Positions 41,884 through 50,822 of a DNA stretch of 64,000 bases are shown here, piece by piece (within the stretch, counting starts at the first letter, position 1; each line of letters opens with the position of its first letter). Position numbers and translations under genes: made by a program. The stretch is taken from the NCBI GenBank assembly GCA_963741615.1, contig CAVUIU010000012.1, positions 57,540-121,539 of the forward strand. The letters are read 5' to 3'. The stretch is from UBA9676 sp963741615. GTDB lineage: Bacteria; Actinomycetota; Actinomycetes; Streptosporangiales; Streptosporangiaceae. The notes under the pieces are model-generated. The model was given only the letters and a program-made list of their open reading frames with translations. It did no database searches and was not told where the DNA came from.

Positions 41884-42960
41884 TCACGGGGCCTGCTGCC
41901 CGGGGGCCAGTGCCAGCGCGCCGCCGCCGGCCGGCCGGTTCTGCGAGATCCAGGTGTCGATGCGCTCCCACCAGTCGTAGAGCCATCGCACCTGAGCCTC
42001 GTGATCGAGGGACCGGGGCACGTCGCCGACCGGGACCCGCCACCACTTCGCGCGGACGATCTGGTCCATCGGCAGGTTCCGCCAGATGTCGCCCACGCTG
42101 ACGAGCCTGTCCAGCCCCGCATGGGCAACGAAGATGACATCGGCATCGGGGCAGGCGGCGATGGCCGACAGTGCCCCGCCGGCCCGCGGTGGGAGCAGAT
42201 TGGGCATGTCCCGGGCGCGCGCGGCAAGATCCTCGCGGCCCGCCTGTTCCAGCCGCCGGATGCCCCGGTGCCAGCGCCCGGGGGTCCAGTTGCCGCCCTC
42301 GGGGAAGATCACCAGCGCGCCGAGCCGGTCGAGCCCGCCGGCCAGCCGCTCGATCTGCTCGACGAAGAGCTTCCCGCCGGTCCGGCTGTGGTGAATGAAC
42401 ACGTTGGGAAGGCGATTGGCCACGACATCGAGACTCGGATCAAGCTGCATCGTCGCCTTCATGACGACGCGTGGCCTCCGCCCGTACACGCTGAGCAAAT
42501 GGCGCACGAGCAGGAACGAATCGCCCGGGCCCGCATGGCGGCTGAGCACGATGACCGGGCGGGCCAGGCGGGCTGCCTGCTCATCGGCGGTGAGCTCTGG
42601 CTCGTCGACCTCGATCCGCACCCCGAATGTCGTGGTAGCCCGGCGGTAGATGAAGTCAAGGAACCAGCGCATGACCGCGTAGTGGCGGCTCTGGAACGGC
42701 TCCGTATGCAGCCGCCCGCCGAAACCGCTCGCCAGCCACAGCCCCAGGCACATGAACAGCGTCGCCGTTTCCGCGGTCAGCCAGACAAGCGCGAAGAACA
42801 GCAGCCGGACCCCGCGCATGCGGCCGGGAGGTGACAGCCCGACCAGGCCGAACATCAGGGCGAGGAGGGCGAGCAGCGGGAACAGCACGAGCACGGCCAC
42901 CGCGACCGCTATCGCCAGCGGCGCAAGCACGAGCCGCCGTATCAGCCTGGGTGGGAGCAT
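41884..42960 (-). CDS. 1-acylglycerol-3-phosphate acyltransferase family protein
   Basis: A 358-residue membrane enzyme. Two N-terminal hydrophobic segments (VLAPLAIAVAVAVLVLFPLLALLALMFGLVGL and VRLLFFALVWLTAETATLFMCLGLWLASG) precede the PlsC domain. Its motif I is SRHAGPGDSF (HxxxxD pattern with His and Asp) and motif III is VIFPEGGNWTPGR. Likely acylates a phospholipid or lysophospholipid precursor at the cytoplasmic membrane. Same strand as the patatin gene upstream; 59 bases between. Confidence 0.86.
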   Translation of the reverse strand: MLPPRLIRRLVLAPLAIAVAVAVLVLFPLLALLALMFGLVGLSPPGRMRGVRLLFFALVWLTAETATLFMCLGLWLASGFGGRLHTEPFQSRHYAVMRWFLDFIYRRATTTFGVRIEVDEPELTADEQAARLARPVIVLSRHAGPGDSFLLVRHLLSVYGRRPRVVMKATMQLDPSLDVVANRLPNVFIHHSRTGGKLFVEQIERLAGGLDRLGALVIFPEGGNWTPGRWHRGIRRLEQAGREDLAARARDMPNLLPPRAGGALSAIAACPDADVIFVAHAGLDRLVSVGDIWRNLPMDQIVRAKWWRVPVGDVPRSLDHEAQVRWLYDWWERIDTWISQNRPAGGGALALAPGQQAP

Positions 42961-43019
42961 GGGGCCCCTCCCGTCCCCGGTGGCCGGATGAATGGCTGGC
43001 CAACTCGGTGGAACAATTG

Positions 43020-43859
43020 TCAGTGATCGGCCAGCCCGGCGAGATACCGCGCGGACGCGTCGTACGCACGCTCGATGCTCACCCCGACTTTAGCCCTGTC
43101 CCGATAGCGCAATTGCGACAGATCCGGCGGCCGCCCGTCCGTCCCCGCCGGGAGCACGTGCACGGTCACGTCATCGGGCAACCCCGACATCTCCTCGTGG
43201 AACCGGTGCCTGCGGGCGATCTCGAAGGCGACCAGGCCCACTTCCCACGGGCGGCGGGGCACCGTCAGCGGCCGCTCGATCCGGCCGACATGCAGGACAT
43301 AGATCGTGCTCGCGCCCAGGGCGATGGCCCGTCCCACCGGGATGGAATGGACCAGGCCGCCGTCGAAGAAGTGCTCACCGCCGATCTCCACGGGTGGCAG
43401 GAGCCCGGGGACCGCGCATGAGGCCAGCACGGCGGGCACGAGCGGCCCGCTGCTGAACCAGTGCGCATGGGCCCGTTCGATGCTGGCCGCGACGCAGTGA
43501 AAAGGCAGTTCCAGATCGGCGAAACCGGCCACCGGGAGCATGCCGCACAGCATGTCCCGCAGCGGTTCCATCGGATGCAGGTGGGTGCCCGAACTCGCCA
43601 GCCGCACCGCACGGTCCCACAGGGTCCCGCTGAACGCCAGCCGCAACGCATCGCCCTGCCACATCTCCTGCAGCCGCGCCGCCGCCCCCGCCGGATCGGC
43701 GGCCACGAACGCGCCGTTGATCGCGCCGACCGAGGTGCCCACGACCACGTCGGGCGCGATGCCGGCCTCTGACAGGGCCTGGAGCATGCCGACCTCATGG
43801 GCGCCGAGGACGCCCCCGCCGCCGAGTACGAACGCCGTCTTCACGCTGCCGGTCTCCAC
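43020..43859 (-). CDS. Patatin-like phospholipase (RssA/YchK type)
   Basis: A 279-residue Ser-Asp dyad lipase-fold protein. The oxyanion motif is FVLGGGGVLGAHEVGML, the nucleophile elbow VVGTSVGAINGAF, and the catalytic Asp FFDGGLVHSIPV. The start is GTG at 43859; a second GTG 15 bases further in (VKTAFVLGGGG) fits the family just as well. Possibly a membrane-lipid hydrolase paired functionally with the acyltransferase gene immediately downstream, which would recycle lipids; this pairing is inferred. Confidence 0.9.
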   Translation of the reverse strand: METGSVKTAFVLGGGGVLGAHEVGMLQALSEAGIAPDVVVGTSVGAINGAFVAADPAGAAARLQEMWQGDALRLAFSGTLWDRAVRLASSGTHLHPMEPLRDMLCGMLPVAGFADLELPFHCVAASIERAHAHWFSSGPLVPAVLASCAVPGLLPPVEIGGEHFFDGGLVHSIPVGRAIALGASTIYVLHVGRIERPLTVPRRPWEVGLVAFEIARRHRFHEEMSGLPDDVTVHVLPAGTDGRPPDLSQLRYRDRAKVGVSIERAYDASARYLAGLADH

Positions 43860-43932
43860 GCAGCCAGCCTAGGTGTCTGCGGCCTGGCCAGCGTCAGTCG
43901 CCGTGGCTGATCCAGAGCGAGACGTGGGCGGG

Positions 43933-44745
43933 TCACGACACCCCTGCGGCGGCCAGCGCCGGAACCGGGCGCGGCACGGTCAGCCAGACGGCCCTGGCCG
44001 CGGCGAGCACCTTGCCGCCGGGCCCGACCAGCGCCGACCCGGCCAGCAGCTTACGGCCGTCACGCCCGCCCGGCCAGGCGATCACCTGGCACCGGTCGCC
44101 GGCCACAGGCAGCACCGTCAGGCTCGCCGTCATCCGGCCGAGCAGGATGGCGGTGTCCGGGGCCAGGCCGGCGTCCTCGGCGGCGGCGAACCCGCTGGGA
44201 CAATCCAGCGCCGCCCAGACCACCTCCGGCCACACCCTCCCGCCGGCGTCCGCGACCGACGGGTCCGGTGTCCACGGTGCCGCCCACAACGGCCTGCCGG
44301 CCAACGGCCCGGGGAAGATCCGCAGCCCGTCGCCAGGCCCGCGGCCCATCCCGCACACAAAGCAATCAGGGAACACCGGATCGGTGTAATAGCCCGAGCA
44401 GCCGGCCACCGCATGCGCTTCCGCCATGGAGACCGGGCCCGGTACCGCTGGTGCCGGGCTGTCCGGCGAGGAGGTCGCCTCGGCTATCAGCGTGCGGCCA
44501 TGGTGGATGCGGACTGAGCTTCCGCCACCCCGTTCGACGGCCATGGGCGTGGCCAGCGGAGGTGGCCGGCGCAGCGTGACGGTCACTGGGCCATCGACGT
44601 ACGCGGCGATCCGCCCGCAGACGTAGCCGCCGTTGCCGCTGCCGGGGGGGCCGCCGAAGCGGGACGGGATGACCAGGGAATCTGTCATGCCGGTGCCAGC
44701 ACTCTCGGCAACGCCGGCGTGCCCCGGCTTCGTGGCGTGTGACAT
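43933..44745 (-). CDS. Hot-dog-fold thioesterase-like protein
   Basis: A 270-residue protein. IPSRFGGPPGSGNGGYVCGRIAAYVDGPVTVTLRRPPPL resembles the opening of actinobacterial acyl-CoA thioesterase-like (double hot-dog) proteins. CSGYYTDPVFPDCFVCGMGRGPGDGLRIFPGPL is a distinctive Cys-rich segment (CFVCG) that may bind a metal. The remainder resembles a second hot-dog domain (LDCPSGFAAAEDAGLAPDTAILLGRMTASL). An ATG at 44688 (MTDSLVIPSRFG) is a credible alternative start. Function not established. Confidence 0.6.
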   Translation of the reverse strand: MSHATKPGHAGVAESAGTGMTDSLVIPSRFGGPPGSGNGGYVCGRIAAYVDGPVTVTLRRPPPLATPMAVERGGGSSVRIHHGRTLIAEATSSPDSPAPAVPGPVSMAEAHAVAGCSGYYTDPVFPDCFVCGMGRGPGDGLRIFPGPLAGRPLWAAPWTPDPSVADAGGRVWPEVVWAALDCPSGFAAAEDAGLAPDTAILLGRMTASLTVLPVAGDRCQVIAWPGGRDGRKLLAGSALVGPGGKVLAAARAVWLTVPRPVPALAAAGVS

Positions 44746-44885
44746 GCCTTGACGCTAAGACCGGCCAGCCTCAGGCCGCCATCGGGTGAACTACCTGCAA
44801 TCCCGCTGTTTCCCCCCGGCCGCGCCCTCGTCCCCGGTGCGGACGTCGGGCGAACTACCGAGCCGCACCGTGGGGGGTCAGCTTC

Positions 44886-44927
44886 TTGCGTCTAGTACGT
44901 TGGCTGATATATTGGCCGCCGTACTAG
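44886..44927 (+). promoter_or_regulatory. PadR promoter and overlapping operator
   Basis: TTGCGT and TATATT with a 16-base spacer form a good promoter. A perfect 7-bp inverted repeat CTAGTAC...GTACTAG (44892-44898 and 44921-44927, 22 bases between) flanks the -10 box, as expected for PadR autorepression. GGAGG and the ATG follow directly. Confidence 0.65.
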
Positions 44928-44935
44928 GAGGTTGG

Positions 44936-45280
44936 ATGGCGCTCCGGGAACGGGACGACGCCGGCGGCGAGGATGTCCTGCGTCGCGCCGGCGACGCGTC
45001 GGTCCTGATCCTGACGAGCCTCGCTGACGGCTCCAAGCACGGTTACGCCCTGATCCAGGACATCAAGGCCTTCGCGGGGCTGCGGCTGGGGCCAGGGACG
45101 CTCTATGGCGCGCTCGACCGGCTCGAACGCATGGGCCTGATCGAGGCGCTGCCCGCGGAGGACCGGCGCCAGCCGTACCGCATCACGCCAGCCGGGGTGG
45201 TGGCGCTTCGCGCCCACCTCGATTCGATCGAGCGCGTCACCACGGTCGGGCGGCTGCGGCTGGGGCTGGGGGGGATCTGA
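44936..45280 (+). CDS. PadR family transcriptional regulator
   Basis: A 114-residue winged-helix protein: SVLILTSLADGSKHGYALIQDIKAFAGLRLGPGTLYGALDRLERMGLIEALPAEDRRQPYRITPAGVVAL is the canonical PadR DNA-binding domain. The short C-terminal helix classes it as PadR subfamily-2. The ATG at 44936 after TAGGAGGTTGG is chosen rather than an earlier in-frame ATG at 44786. Its stop overlaps the start of the next gene (TGATG). Confidence 0.92.
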   Translation: MALRERDDAGGEDVLRRAGDASVLILTSLADGSKHGYALIQDIKAFAGLRLGPGTLYGALDRLERMGLIEALPAEDRRQPYRITPAGVVALRAHLDSIERVTTVGRLRLGLGGI

Positions 45281-45642
45281 TGCTCCGGTCGCGCTCCGTG
45301 CGCCTGGTGGACGCCGCACTGCGCTGCTATCCGCGGCGATGGCGCGGCCGTCACGGCGACGAGGCCGCCGAGGTCGCCACGCTGCTCCTGCGGGACGGGG
45401 TGCCAGCGCGGTCGATCGGGTGCAGCTACCTCATGGGCGCGGCCCGCGCCCGGCTGGAGCCGCGGCGGCGTCTTGGCGCGGCAGTGGCTGCCCTGCTGGT
45501 AGCGGCTGGTTCCCTGGGTATCCCGCTGGCGCTGTTGTCTTCCCCGGCACCAGCCAACGCGGCGAGCGTGGTCCACGCGCACGCCACTCCTGCGCGGCAC
45601 GGCGAACCGCGACCCCGCGGCAGGCATGACCAGCACCGCTGA
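45280..45642 (+). CDS. Small single-pass membrane protein of a PadR operon
   Basis: A 120-residue protein with a basic N-terminus (LRCYPRRWRGRHGDEAAEVATLLL, a segment common in proteins encoded after PadR genes), one transmembrane helix (LGAAVAALLVAAGSLGIPLALL), and a His/Arg-rich C-terminus beginning with an AxA site (PANAAS). The signal segment could alternatively be cleaved. Role unknown; translation coupled to padR by a 1-base overlap and to the signal peptidase gene by a 17-base overlap. Confidence 0.65.
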   Translation: MLRSRSVRLVDAALRCYPRRWRGRHGDEAAEVATLLLRDGVPARSIGCSYLMGAARARLEPRRRLGAAVAALLVAAGSLGIPLALLSSPAPANAASVVHAHATPARHGEPRPRGRHDQHR

Positions 45643-46258
45643 CCTCGGCGCCGCCGGCGAGGACGCGGCGGGCGAGCCGCGGGCGGCGCCCGGCCAGCCG
45701 CCCACCCGCCGCCGCGTCCTGGCGGGATGGGCTATCTGTGTCCTGGTGGCCCTGCTGCTGGCAGCCGGCATACGGGCGTTCGCGTTCCAGGCATTCTCGA
45801 TCCCCACGACGTCCATGGTGCCGGCGCTGGCGCGCGGCGACCGGATCATCGTCGAGAAGGCCTTCTTCAACTGGCACCAGCTGCACGAGGGCGACGTCGT
45901 CGTGTTCACCCACCCACCGCGCGATCATTGCCCCGGGCCCGCCGGCACCGACCTCGTCAAGCGCGTCATCGCACTCCCGGGCCAGACCATCTACTCGGCC
46001 GGCAACGACATCTACGTTGACGGCCGACGGCTCCGCGAGCCCTATCTCCCCACCCGCGACCCACTCGGGACCCCCATCCCCGGCGCCACCAGGCGCACCC
46101 CTTTTCGCGTCCCGCAAGGGGAGTTCTACATGATGGGCGACAACCGCCAGATCTCCTGTGATAGCCGCTTCTGGGGCCCGATCAAGGGCACGAGCATCAT
46201 CGGAAAGGTCGTGCTGCTCTTCTGGCACGACGGCCACCCCGACTTTCGCTTCTTCTGA
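45626..46258 (+). CDS. lepB: Signal peptidase I
   Basis: A 210-residue membrane peptidase that removes signal peptides on the outer face of the membrane. One N-terminal transmembrane helix (WAICVLVALLLAAGIRAFAF); catalytic Ser in IPTTSMVPAL; catalytic Lys in DLVKRVIALPG; the box MMGDNRQISCDSRFWGPI near the end. The arrangement after PadR and a small membrane protein suggests controlled, accessory rather than housekeeping secretion. Cys pairs in the lid (DHCPG and ISCDS) may form a disulfide. Confidence 0.93.
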   Translation: MTSTADLGAAGEDAAGEPRAAPGQPPTRRRVLAGWAICVLVALLLAAGIRAFAFQAFSIPTTSMVPALARGDRIIVEKAFFNWHQLHEGDVVVFTHPPRDHCPGPAGTDLVKRVIALPGQTIYSAGNDIYVDGRRLREPYLPTRDPLGTPIPGATRRTPFRVPQGEFYMMGDNRQISCDSRFWGPIKGTSIIGKVVLLFWHDGHPDFRFF

Positions 46259-46406
46259 CTGCGGGCTCCCGCCGGGCCGTATCACGGTCAGTGACCTGAT
46301 GGGGCTGAAGGTTTGCCGACAGGCGCGTGACGATGATGGACCATGCGGTGGCAATCGCCAGTAGCCGGCCGAGGGAGCCTGACGGGGCTGACGGGAAGGT
46401 GAACAG

Positions 46407-49010
46407 ATGAGCAGCTACGTGCTCGGTCTGCCGGAGATCGACCAGACGCAGGTCGGAGTCGTCGGCGGCAAGGGCGCGCACCTAGGAGAGCTTTCGCGGA
46501 TCGAAGGCGTCCGCGTGCCGGCTGGCTTTTGCGTGACGACGGACGCCTTCCGGCGAATCATGGAGGCCGCGCCGTCGATTGACGATCGGCTCGATCGGCT
46601 ATCGCGCCTGAACCCGGACGACCGGGAGGCGATTCGCGCGCGCAGCGCACAGATCCGGCGGGCCCTCGAAGGGATCGTCATCCCTGACGATCTGGCGGCG
46701 GCGATCACCCGCGCACTCGCCCGGCTTGGCGAGCGAGCCGCATACGCCGTCCGATCGAGCGCGACGGCCGAGGACCTGCCGGGGGCCTCCTTCGCGGGCC
46801 AGCAGGACACGTACCTGAACGTCGTGGGGCCGGCGGCGATCCTCCAGGACGTCAGCCGGTGCTGGGCCTCGCTGTTCACCGAGCGGGCCGTGACCTACCG
46901 CGTGCGAAATGGCTTCGATCACCGGAAGGTCCAGATGGCCGTGGTCGTCCAGCAGATGGTCCTCCCGTACGCGGCTGGCGTCCTCTTCACGGCCGACCCT
47001 GTCACGTCCAACCGGAAGGTCGCCTCCGTCGAGGCCACCTTCGGCCTTGGCGAGGTCCTGGTCTCCGGTCTGGTGAACACGGACGTCTACAAGGTGCGCG
47101 ACGGCGGCATCGTCGCCAAGGCGGTCGCCACCAAGCAGCGTGCCGTCCACGCCTCGCCGGCAGGCGGAACGCAGGAACAGCCGGTCGAGCCGGCGCAGCA
47201 GGGGGAGCCAGCGCTGACGGACGCGCAGGTCGTACGGCTCGTGCGACTGGGACGGCGGATCGAAGCGCACTTCGGCTGCCCCCAGGACATCGAATGGTGC
47301 CTGGTCGACGACGGCTTCCAGATCGTCCAGAGCCGGCCTATCACCACGCTGTTCCCTATCCCGGAGGCCGGCGACCGAGCCAACCACGTCTACGTCTCGG
47401 TCGGTCATCAGCAGATGATGACCGACCCCATGAAGCCCCTGGGGCTCTCCCTGTGGCAGCTGACGACCCCCCGGCCGATGTACGAGGCCGGCGGGAGGCT
47501 GTTCGTCGACGTCGCCCAGGGCCTGGCGTCGCCGACGAGCCGCGCCGGCCTCCTCGAGGTCCTGGGGAGGTCCGACCCGCTGATCCGGGACGCGCTGCAG
47601 ACCATCCTCGAACGCGGCGACTTCATCCCGTCGCTCCCCGACGAGGGCCCCGGGGAGCCGGTTCCTGGCGGCGGCGCGCCAGCCCCGGTCGAGACCGATC
47701 CGGCCATCGTCACCGAGCTGATCGGGCACAACCAGGCATCCATCGCCGCGTTGAAGCGCGACATCCGGACGAAGTCCGGATCGGCGCTGTTCGACTTCAT
47801 CCTGGCGGACATCCAGGAGCTGAAACGGATCCTGTTCGATCCGCGAAGCCTTCCGGTGATCATGGCGGCGATGGAAGCGGCGTGGTGGCTCAACGAGCGA
47901 CTGCAGGAGTGGCTGGGCGAGAAGAACGCGGCCGACACGCTCGCACAGTCCGTCCCCCACAATGTCACGTCGGAGATGGGGCTGTCGCTCCTGGACGTCG
48001 CGGACGTGATCCGTCCGCATCCAGAAGTCGTCGCCTTTCTCCAGGATGCCGGGGACGAGGATTTCTTCGACGGACTGGCCAAGCTTGAGGGCGGACGAGA
48101 GGCACGCGACGCCATCCGCGCCTACCTCGACAAGTACGGCATGCGCTGCGTCGGCGAGATCGATATCACCAGGCCGCGCTGGAGCGAACGCCCCACTACG
48201 CTCCTGCCCATGATCCTTTCCAACGTCAAGAACTTCGAGCCTGGCGCCGCCGAGCGCCGCTTCGAGCAAGGGCGGCAGGAGGCGTGGAGAAAGGAACAGG
48301 TACTGCTGGAGCGCTTGCGAGCCCTGCCAGACGGGGGGCGGAAGGCCGACGAAACCAAACAGATGATCGATCGCCTCCGGACGTTCATCGGGTACCGGGA
48401 GTATCCGAAATACGGCATGGTCAGTCGCTATTTCCTGTACAAGCAGGCCTTGCTGGACGAGGCCGAGCGCCTCGCGCAGGCCGGCGTGCTTCGTGAGAAG
48501 GAAGACATCTTCTTCCTGACGTTCGGAGAACTTCACGACGTCGTGCGCACGAACCAGGTTGATGACGAACTGATCAGTCGGCGCAAAGACGCGTTCAGGT
48601 CATATCAGGCGCTCACGCCACCCCGGGTGCTCACCTCGGACGGCGAGGCCATCGCCGGCGCGTACCGACGCGACGGCCTGCCAGCCGGCGCGCTTGTCGG
48701 TCTGCCGGTTTCTGCCGGGACCGTCGAAGGACGGGCCCGAGTCATCCTGGACATGGCGGAGGCCGACCTCGAACCGGGCGACATCCTGGTCACGGCTCAC
48801 ACGGACCCGAGCTGGTCGCCGCTGTTCGTGGCGATCACGGGCCTGGTGACGGAGGTCGGGGGCCTGATGACCCATGGCGCAGTGATTGCACGGGAATATG
48901 GCCTGCCGGCCGTCATCGGAGTGGAACACGCCACGCAGCTGATCCAGGATGGGCAGCGGATCCGGGTGAACGGAACCGAGGGCTACGTCGAGATCCTCCC
49001 CGCGACGTGA
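46407..49010 (+). CDS. rph: Rifamycin-inactivating phosphotransferase
   Basis: Transfers the beta-phosphate of ATP to a hydroxyl on the rifamycin ansa bridge, inactivating the drug. The 867-residue length equals that of known Rph enzymes. Domains in order: ATP-grasp (VLGLPEIDQTQVGVVGGKGAHLGELSRIEG through AYAVRSSATAEDLPGASFAGQQDTYLNV), rifamycin-binding middle region (~330-750), and a swivelling His domain with His823 in GGLMTHGAVIAREYGLPAVIGVE. PEP synthase and PPDK share these domains, but the length and the GLSLWQLTTPRPMYEAGGRLFVDV-type segment favour Rph. Ribosome site GGGAAGGTG. Codon use is a little less GC-biased than its neighbours, consistent with horizontal acquisition. Confidence 0.93.
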   Translation: MSSYVLGLPEIDQTQVGVVGGKGAHLGELSRIEGVRVPAGFCVTTDAFRRIMEAAPSIDDRLDRLSRLNPDDREAIRARSAQIRRALEGIVIPDDLAAAITRALARLGERAAYAVRSSATAEDLPGASFAGQQDTYLNVVGPAAILQDVSRCWASLFTERAVTYRVRNGFDHRKVQMAVVVQQMVLPYAAGVLFTADPVTSNRKVASVEATFGLGEVLVSGLVNTDVYKVRDGGIVAKAVATKQRAVHASPAGGTQEQPVEPAQQGEPALTDAQVVRLVRLGRRIEAHFGCPQDIEWCLVDDGFQIVQSRPITTLFPIPEAGDRANHVYVSVGHQQMMTDPMKPLGLSLWQLTTPRPMYEAGGRLFVDVAQGLASPTSRAGLLEVLGRSDPLIRDALQTILERGDFIPSLPDEGPGEPVPGGGAPAPVETDPAIVTELIGHNQASIAALKRDIRTKSGSALFDFILADIQELKRILFDPRSLPVIMAAMEAAWWLNERLQEWLGEKNAADTLAQSVPHNVTSEMGLSLLDVADVIRPHPEVVAFLQDAGDEDFFDGLAKLEGGREARDAIRAYLDKYGMRCVGEIDITRPRWSERPTTLLPMILSNVKNFEPGAAERRFEQGRQEAWRKEQVLLERLRALPDGGRKADETKQMIDRLRTFIGYREYPKYGMVSRYFLYKQALLDEAERLAQAGVLREKEDIFFLTFGELHDVVRTNQVDDELISRRKDAFRSYQALTPPRVLTSDGEAIAGAYRRDGLPAGALVGLPVSAGTVEGRARVILDMAEADLEPGDILVTAHTDPSWSPLFVAITGLVTEVGGLMTHGAVIAREYGLPAVIGVEHATQLIQDGQRIRVNGTEGYVEILPAT

Positions 49011-49087
49011 CGAACTGAGCCTCGTCGCGCACCGGGGCACGGGGCGATGAGATGCCCGTCGTCGCCGAGTGCCCGCCGACGGGCTAG

Positions 49088-50092
49088 GGCGTGTCCCGTA
49101 GATCTTGGTGGTTGTTTCCGCTTGGATGCCGTTCGTGGATGAGGACCGGCTGAGGCGGCATGACCTGAGTGATGCGGAGTGGACGCGGCTGGAGCCGTTG
49201 CTGCCTGCACATCCGCGGCAGGGGCACCGGTGGAATGATCACCGGCTGGTGATCAACGGGGTGTTCTTCCGGACCCGGGCGGGGTGCTCGTGGCGGGACC
49301 TGCCGGGTTGCTACGGGAACTGGAAGACCGTCTATAACCGGCATCGCCGCTGGTCAGGGGACGGGACCTGGGAGAAGATCCTTGCTCACCTGCGCGCCGG
49401 GGGTGACGAGGCCGAGGGCAAGGCGTGGACGGTCGCGGTGGACGCCACGATCGTCCGGGCGCACCAGCATGCGGCGGGGGCGCGGCACCGCCCGCCTGCC
49501 GATATTGACCCCGCCCGGCTGGCGCCGGCCCGCCTGAGCGCCCCGGCGCGCACAGGGGGCTCAGGCGAATGACAAGGATCGCGAGACCTTAGGCCGCTCT
49601 CGCGGCGGGCTGACCAGCAAGATTCACCTGCTCGCCGACTCCCGGTGCCGGCCGCTGGCCCGGGTGACCAGCGCCGGGCAGCGCCACGACTCCCTGGCCT
49701 TCGCCCCGCTCATGAGCCGGCTGAAGATCGCGCGGCGGGGCCGTGGCCGGCCCCGGACCCGGCCCGGGCGGATGCTGGGTGACAAGGCCTGCTCCAGCGC
49801 TGCGATCCGTGCTCACCTGCGCCGCCGCGCCGTCAAGGCCACCATTGCCGAGCCCGCGGACCAGGCCCGCAACCGGCGCCGGCGCGGCAGCCGCGGCGGC
49901 CGGCCGCCCGCCTTCGGCCAGGACGCCTGCAAAAAGCGCAACACCGTCGAGCGGGCCATCGGCAAGCTACGCCAGCACCGCGCCGTGGCGACCAGGTACG
50001 ACAAACGCGACTACGTCTGGCGCGGCACCATCGATGTGGCCTCGATCAGAATCTGGCTCCGCGATCCCATCCCATGATCTACGGGACACGCT
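49088..50092 (+). mobile_element. IS5-family insertion sequence with intact ends
   Basis: A 1005-base element. Its 17-base terminal inverted repeats read GGCGTGTCCCGTAGATC (left) and AGCGTGTCCCGTAGATC (right, reverse complement), differing at one base. It is flanked by CTAG direct duplications (49084-49087 and 50093-50096). It lies between the convergent rph and ICMT-like genes and contains one transposase gene in two frames. Confidence 0.9.
49126..50077 (+). pseudogene. IS5-family DDE transposase in two frames
   Basis: The first frame, 49126-49572 (MPFVDEDRLRRHDLSDAEWTRLEPLLP...), holds the N-terminal helix-turn-helix and the first catalytic Asp (TVAVDATIVRAHQHA). The rest, in the +1 frame to 50077, resumes as ANDKDRETLGRSRGGLTSKIHLLADSR and contains the second Asp (MLGDKACSS) and the Glu (KKRNTVERAIGKLRQHRA). 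The switch occurs near 49553-49560 at a run of five G. A one-base insertion in the G-run explains it; programmed -1 slippage would not give this frame. The upstream in-frame GTG at 49105 is an alternative start. Confidence 0.85.
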
Positions 50093-50692
50093 CTAGCCGG
50101 TCACGGCCCGGCGGCCAGTGACCAGGCGAAGGCCGGGCACCAGTTGCGGCACCCGCTTGCGGTAGCGCGGATACTCCTCGGGAAACTCCGCCGTCATGAA
50201 CCGCTCCTCGATGCGGATCTTGAACTCGATCAGGATCAGCGCGACCGGGAACGGCGCGATCCACCAGCCCGCCCCGGCCACCAGCAAGGAACCCAGCAGC
50301 ATGCCCAGCAGGCCGGTATAGATGGGATGCCTGGTGATGGCGTACGGCCCGCTGGTGCGCAACTGGTGGCCCTCCTTGACCGCAGGCACCGCGCTCCACA
50401 TGAGGCCGAGCACGAACCTGGCCCACAGTGTCAGCGCGGTGGCGGCGAGCAGGATCGCCAAGCCGAGGAACTGAGCCCAGGGCGCGGAGAACGTCACCGA
50501 CTGCCAATCCGCGCGGGGCACCGCGAGGTGGATCACCGTAGTAATGACCACGACGGGAATAACTCCCGTTCCATACCGGGAGCGCCGGTGCTGCGCCGGC
50601 GCGCGGCCCTCGTTATAGTTCGCGGTAACAAGCCAAACCGCCGCGAACACGAGCCAGCACACCGCGATGCTGACCGCCGCCATGACGTTCAC
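50093..50692 (-). CDS. Isoprenylcysteine carboxyl methyltransferase-like membrane protein
   Basis: A 199-residue integral membrane methyltransferase of the ICMT/PEMT type with about four transmembrane segments. The SAM-binding and catalytic C-terminal pattern is LRTSGPYAITRHPIYTGLLGMLLGS then EIKIRIEERFMTAEFPEEYPRYRKRVPQLVPG (reads FKIRIEERF here). Starts at GTG at 50692 or ATG at 50683. The stop TAG is the CTAG target duplication of the neighbouring IS, so the true end may have been altered; the protein still ends after its conserved motif. Substrate unknown. Confidence 0.85.
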   Translation of the reverse strand: MNVMAAVSIAVCWLVFAAVWLVTANYNEGRAPAQHRRSRYGTGVIPVVVITTVIHLAVPRADWQSVTFSAPWAQFLGLAILLAATALTLWARFVLGLMWSAVPAVKEGHQLRTSGPYAITRHPIYTGLLGMLLGSLLVAGAGWWIAPFPVALILIEFKIRIEERFMTAEFPEEYPRYRKRVPQLVPGLRLVTGRRAVTG

Positions 50693-50822
50693 GATGCCTA
50701 AACGAACACCCCGCGAGCAGGGTTGTCAACGACGACGGGATCCAGATCGCGCCCCCGCCGACCAGGCCCGGCGCTTGACCATCGAGTGGGCAGCCCAACT
50801 GCGCCTGTCCCCCCACCTGCCA

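Noticed and set aside
46270..46400. Possible rifamycin-associated element upstream of rph
   Set aside because: GGGGCTGAAGGTTTGCCGACAGGC shares a few bases with the known 19-bp palindrome but lacks its symmetry; not called.
46599..48536. A 645-codon open frame antisense to rph
   Set aside because: No motif, and the sense strand encodes a complete Rph; shadow frame.
49550..49565. Programmed -1 frameshift in the transposase
   Set aside because: The two frames differ by +1, not -1, and there is no slippery heptamer or downstream stem; an inserted G in the G-run is simpler.
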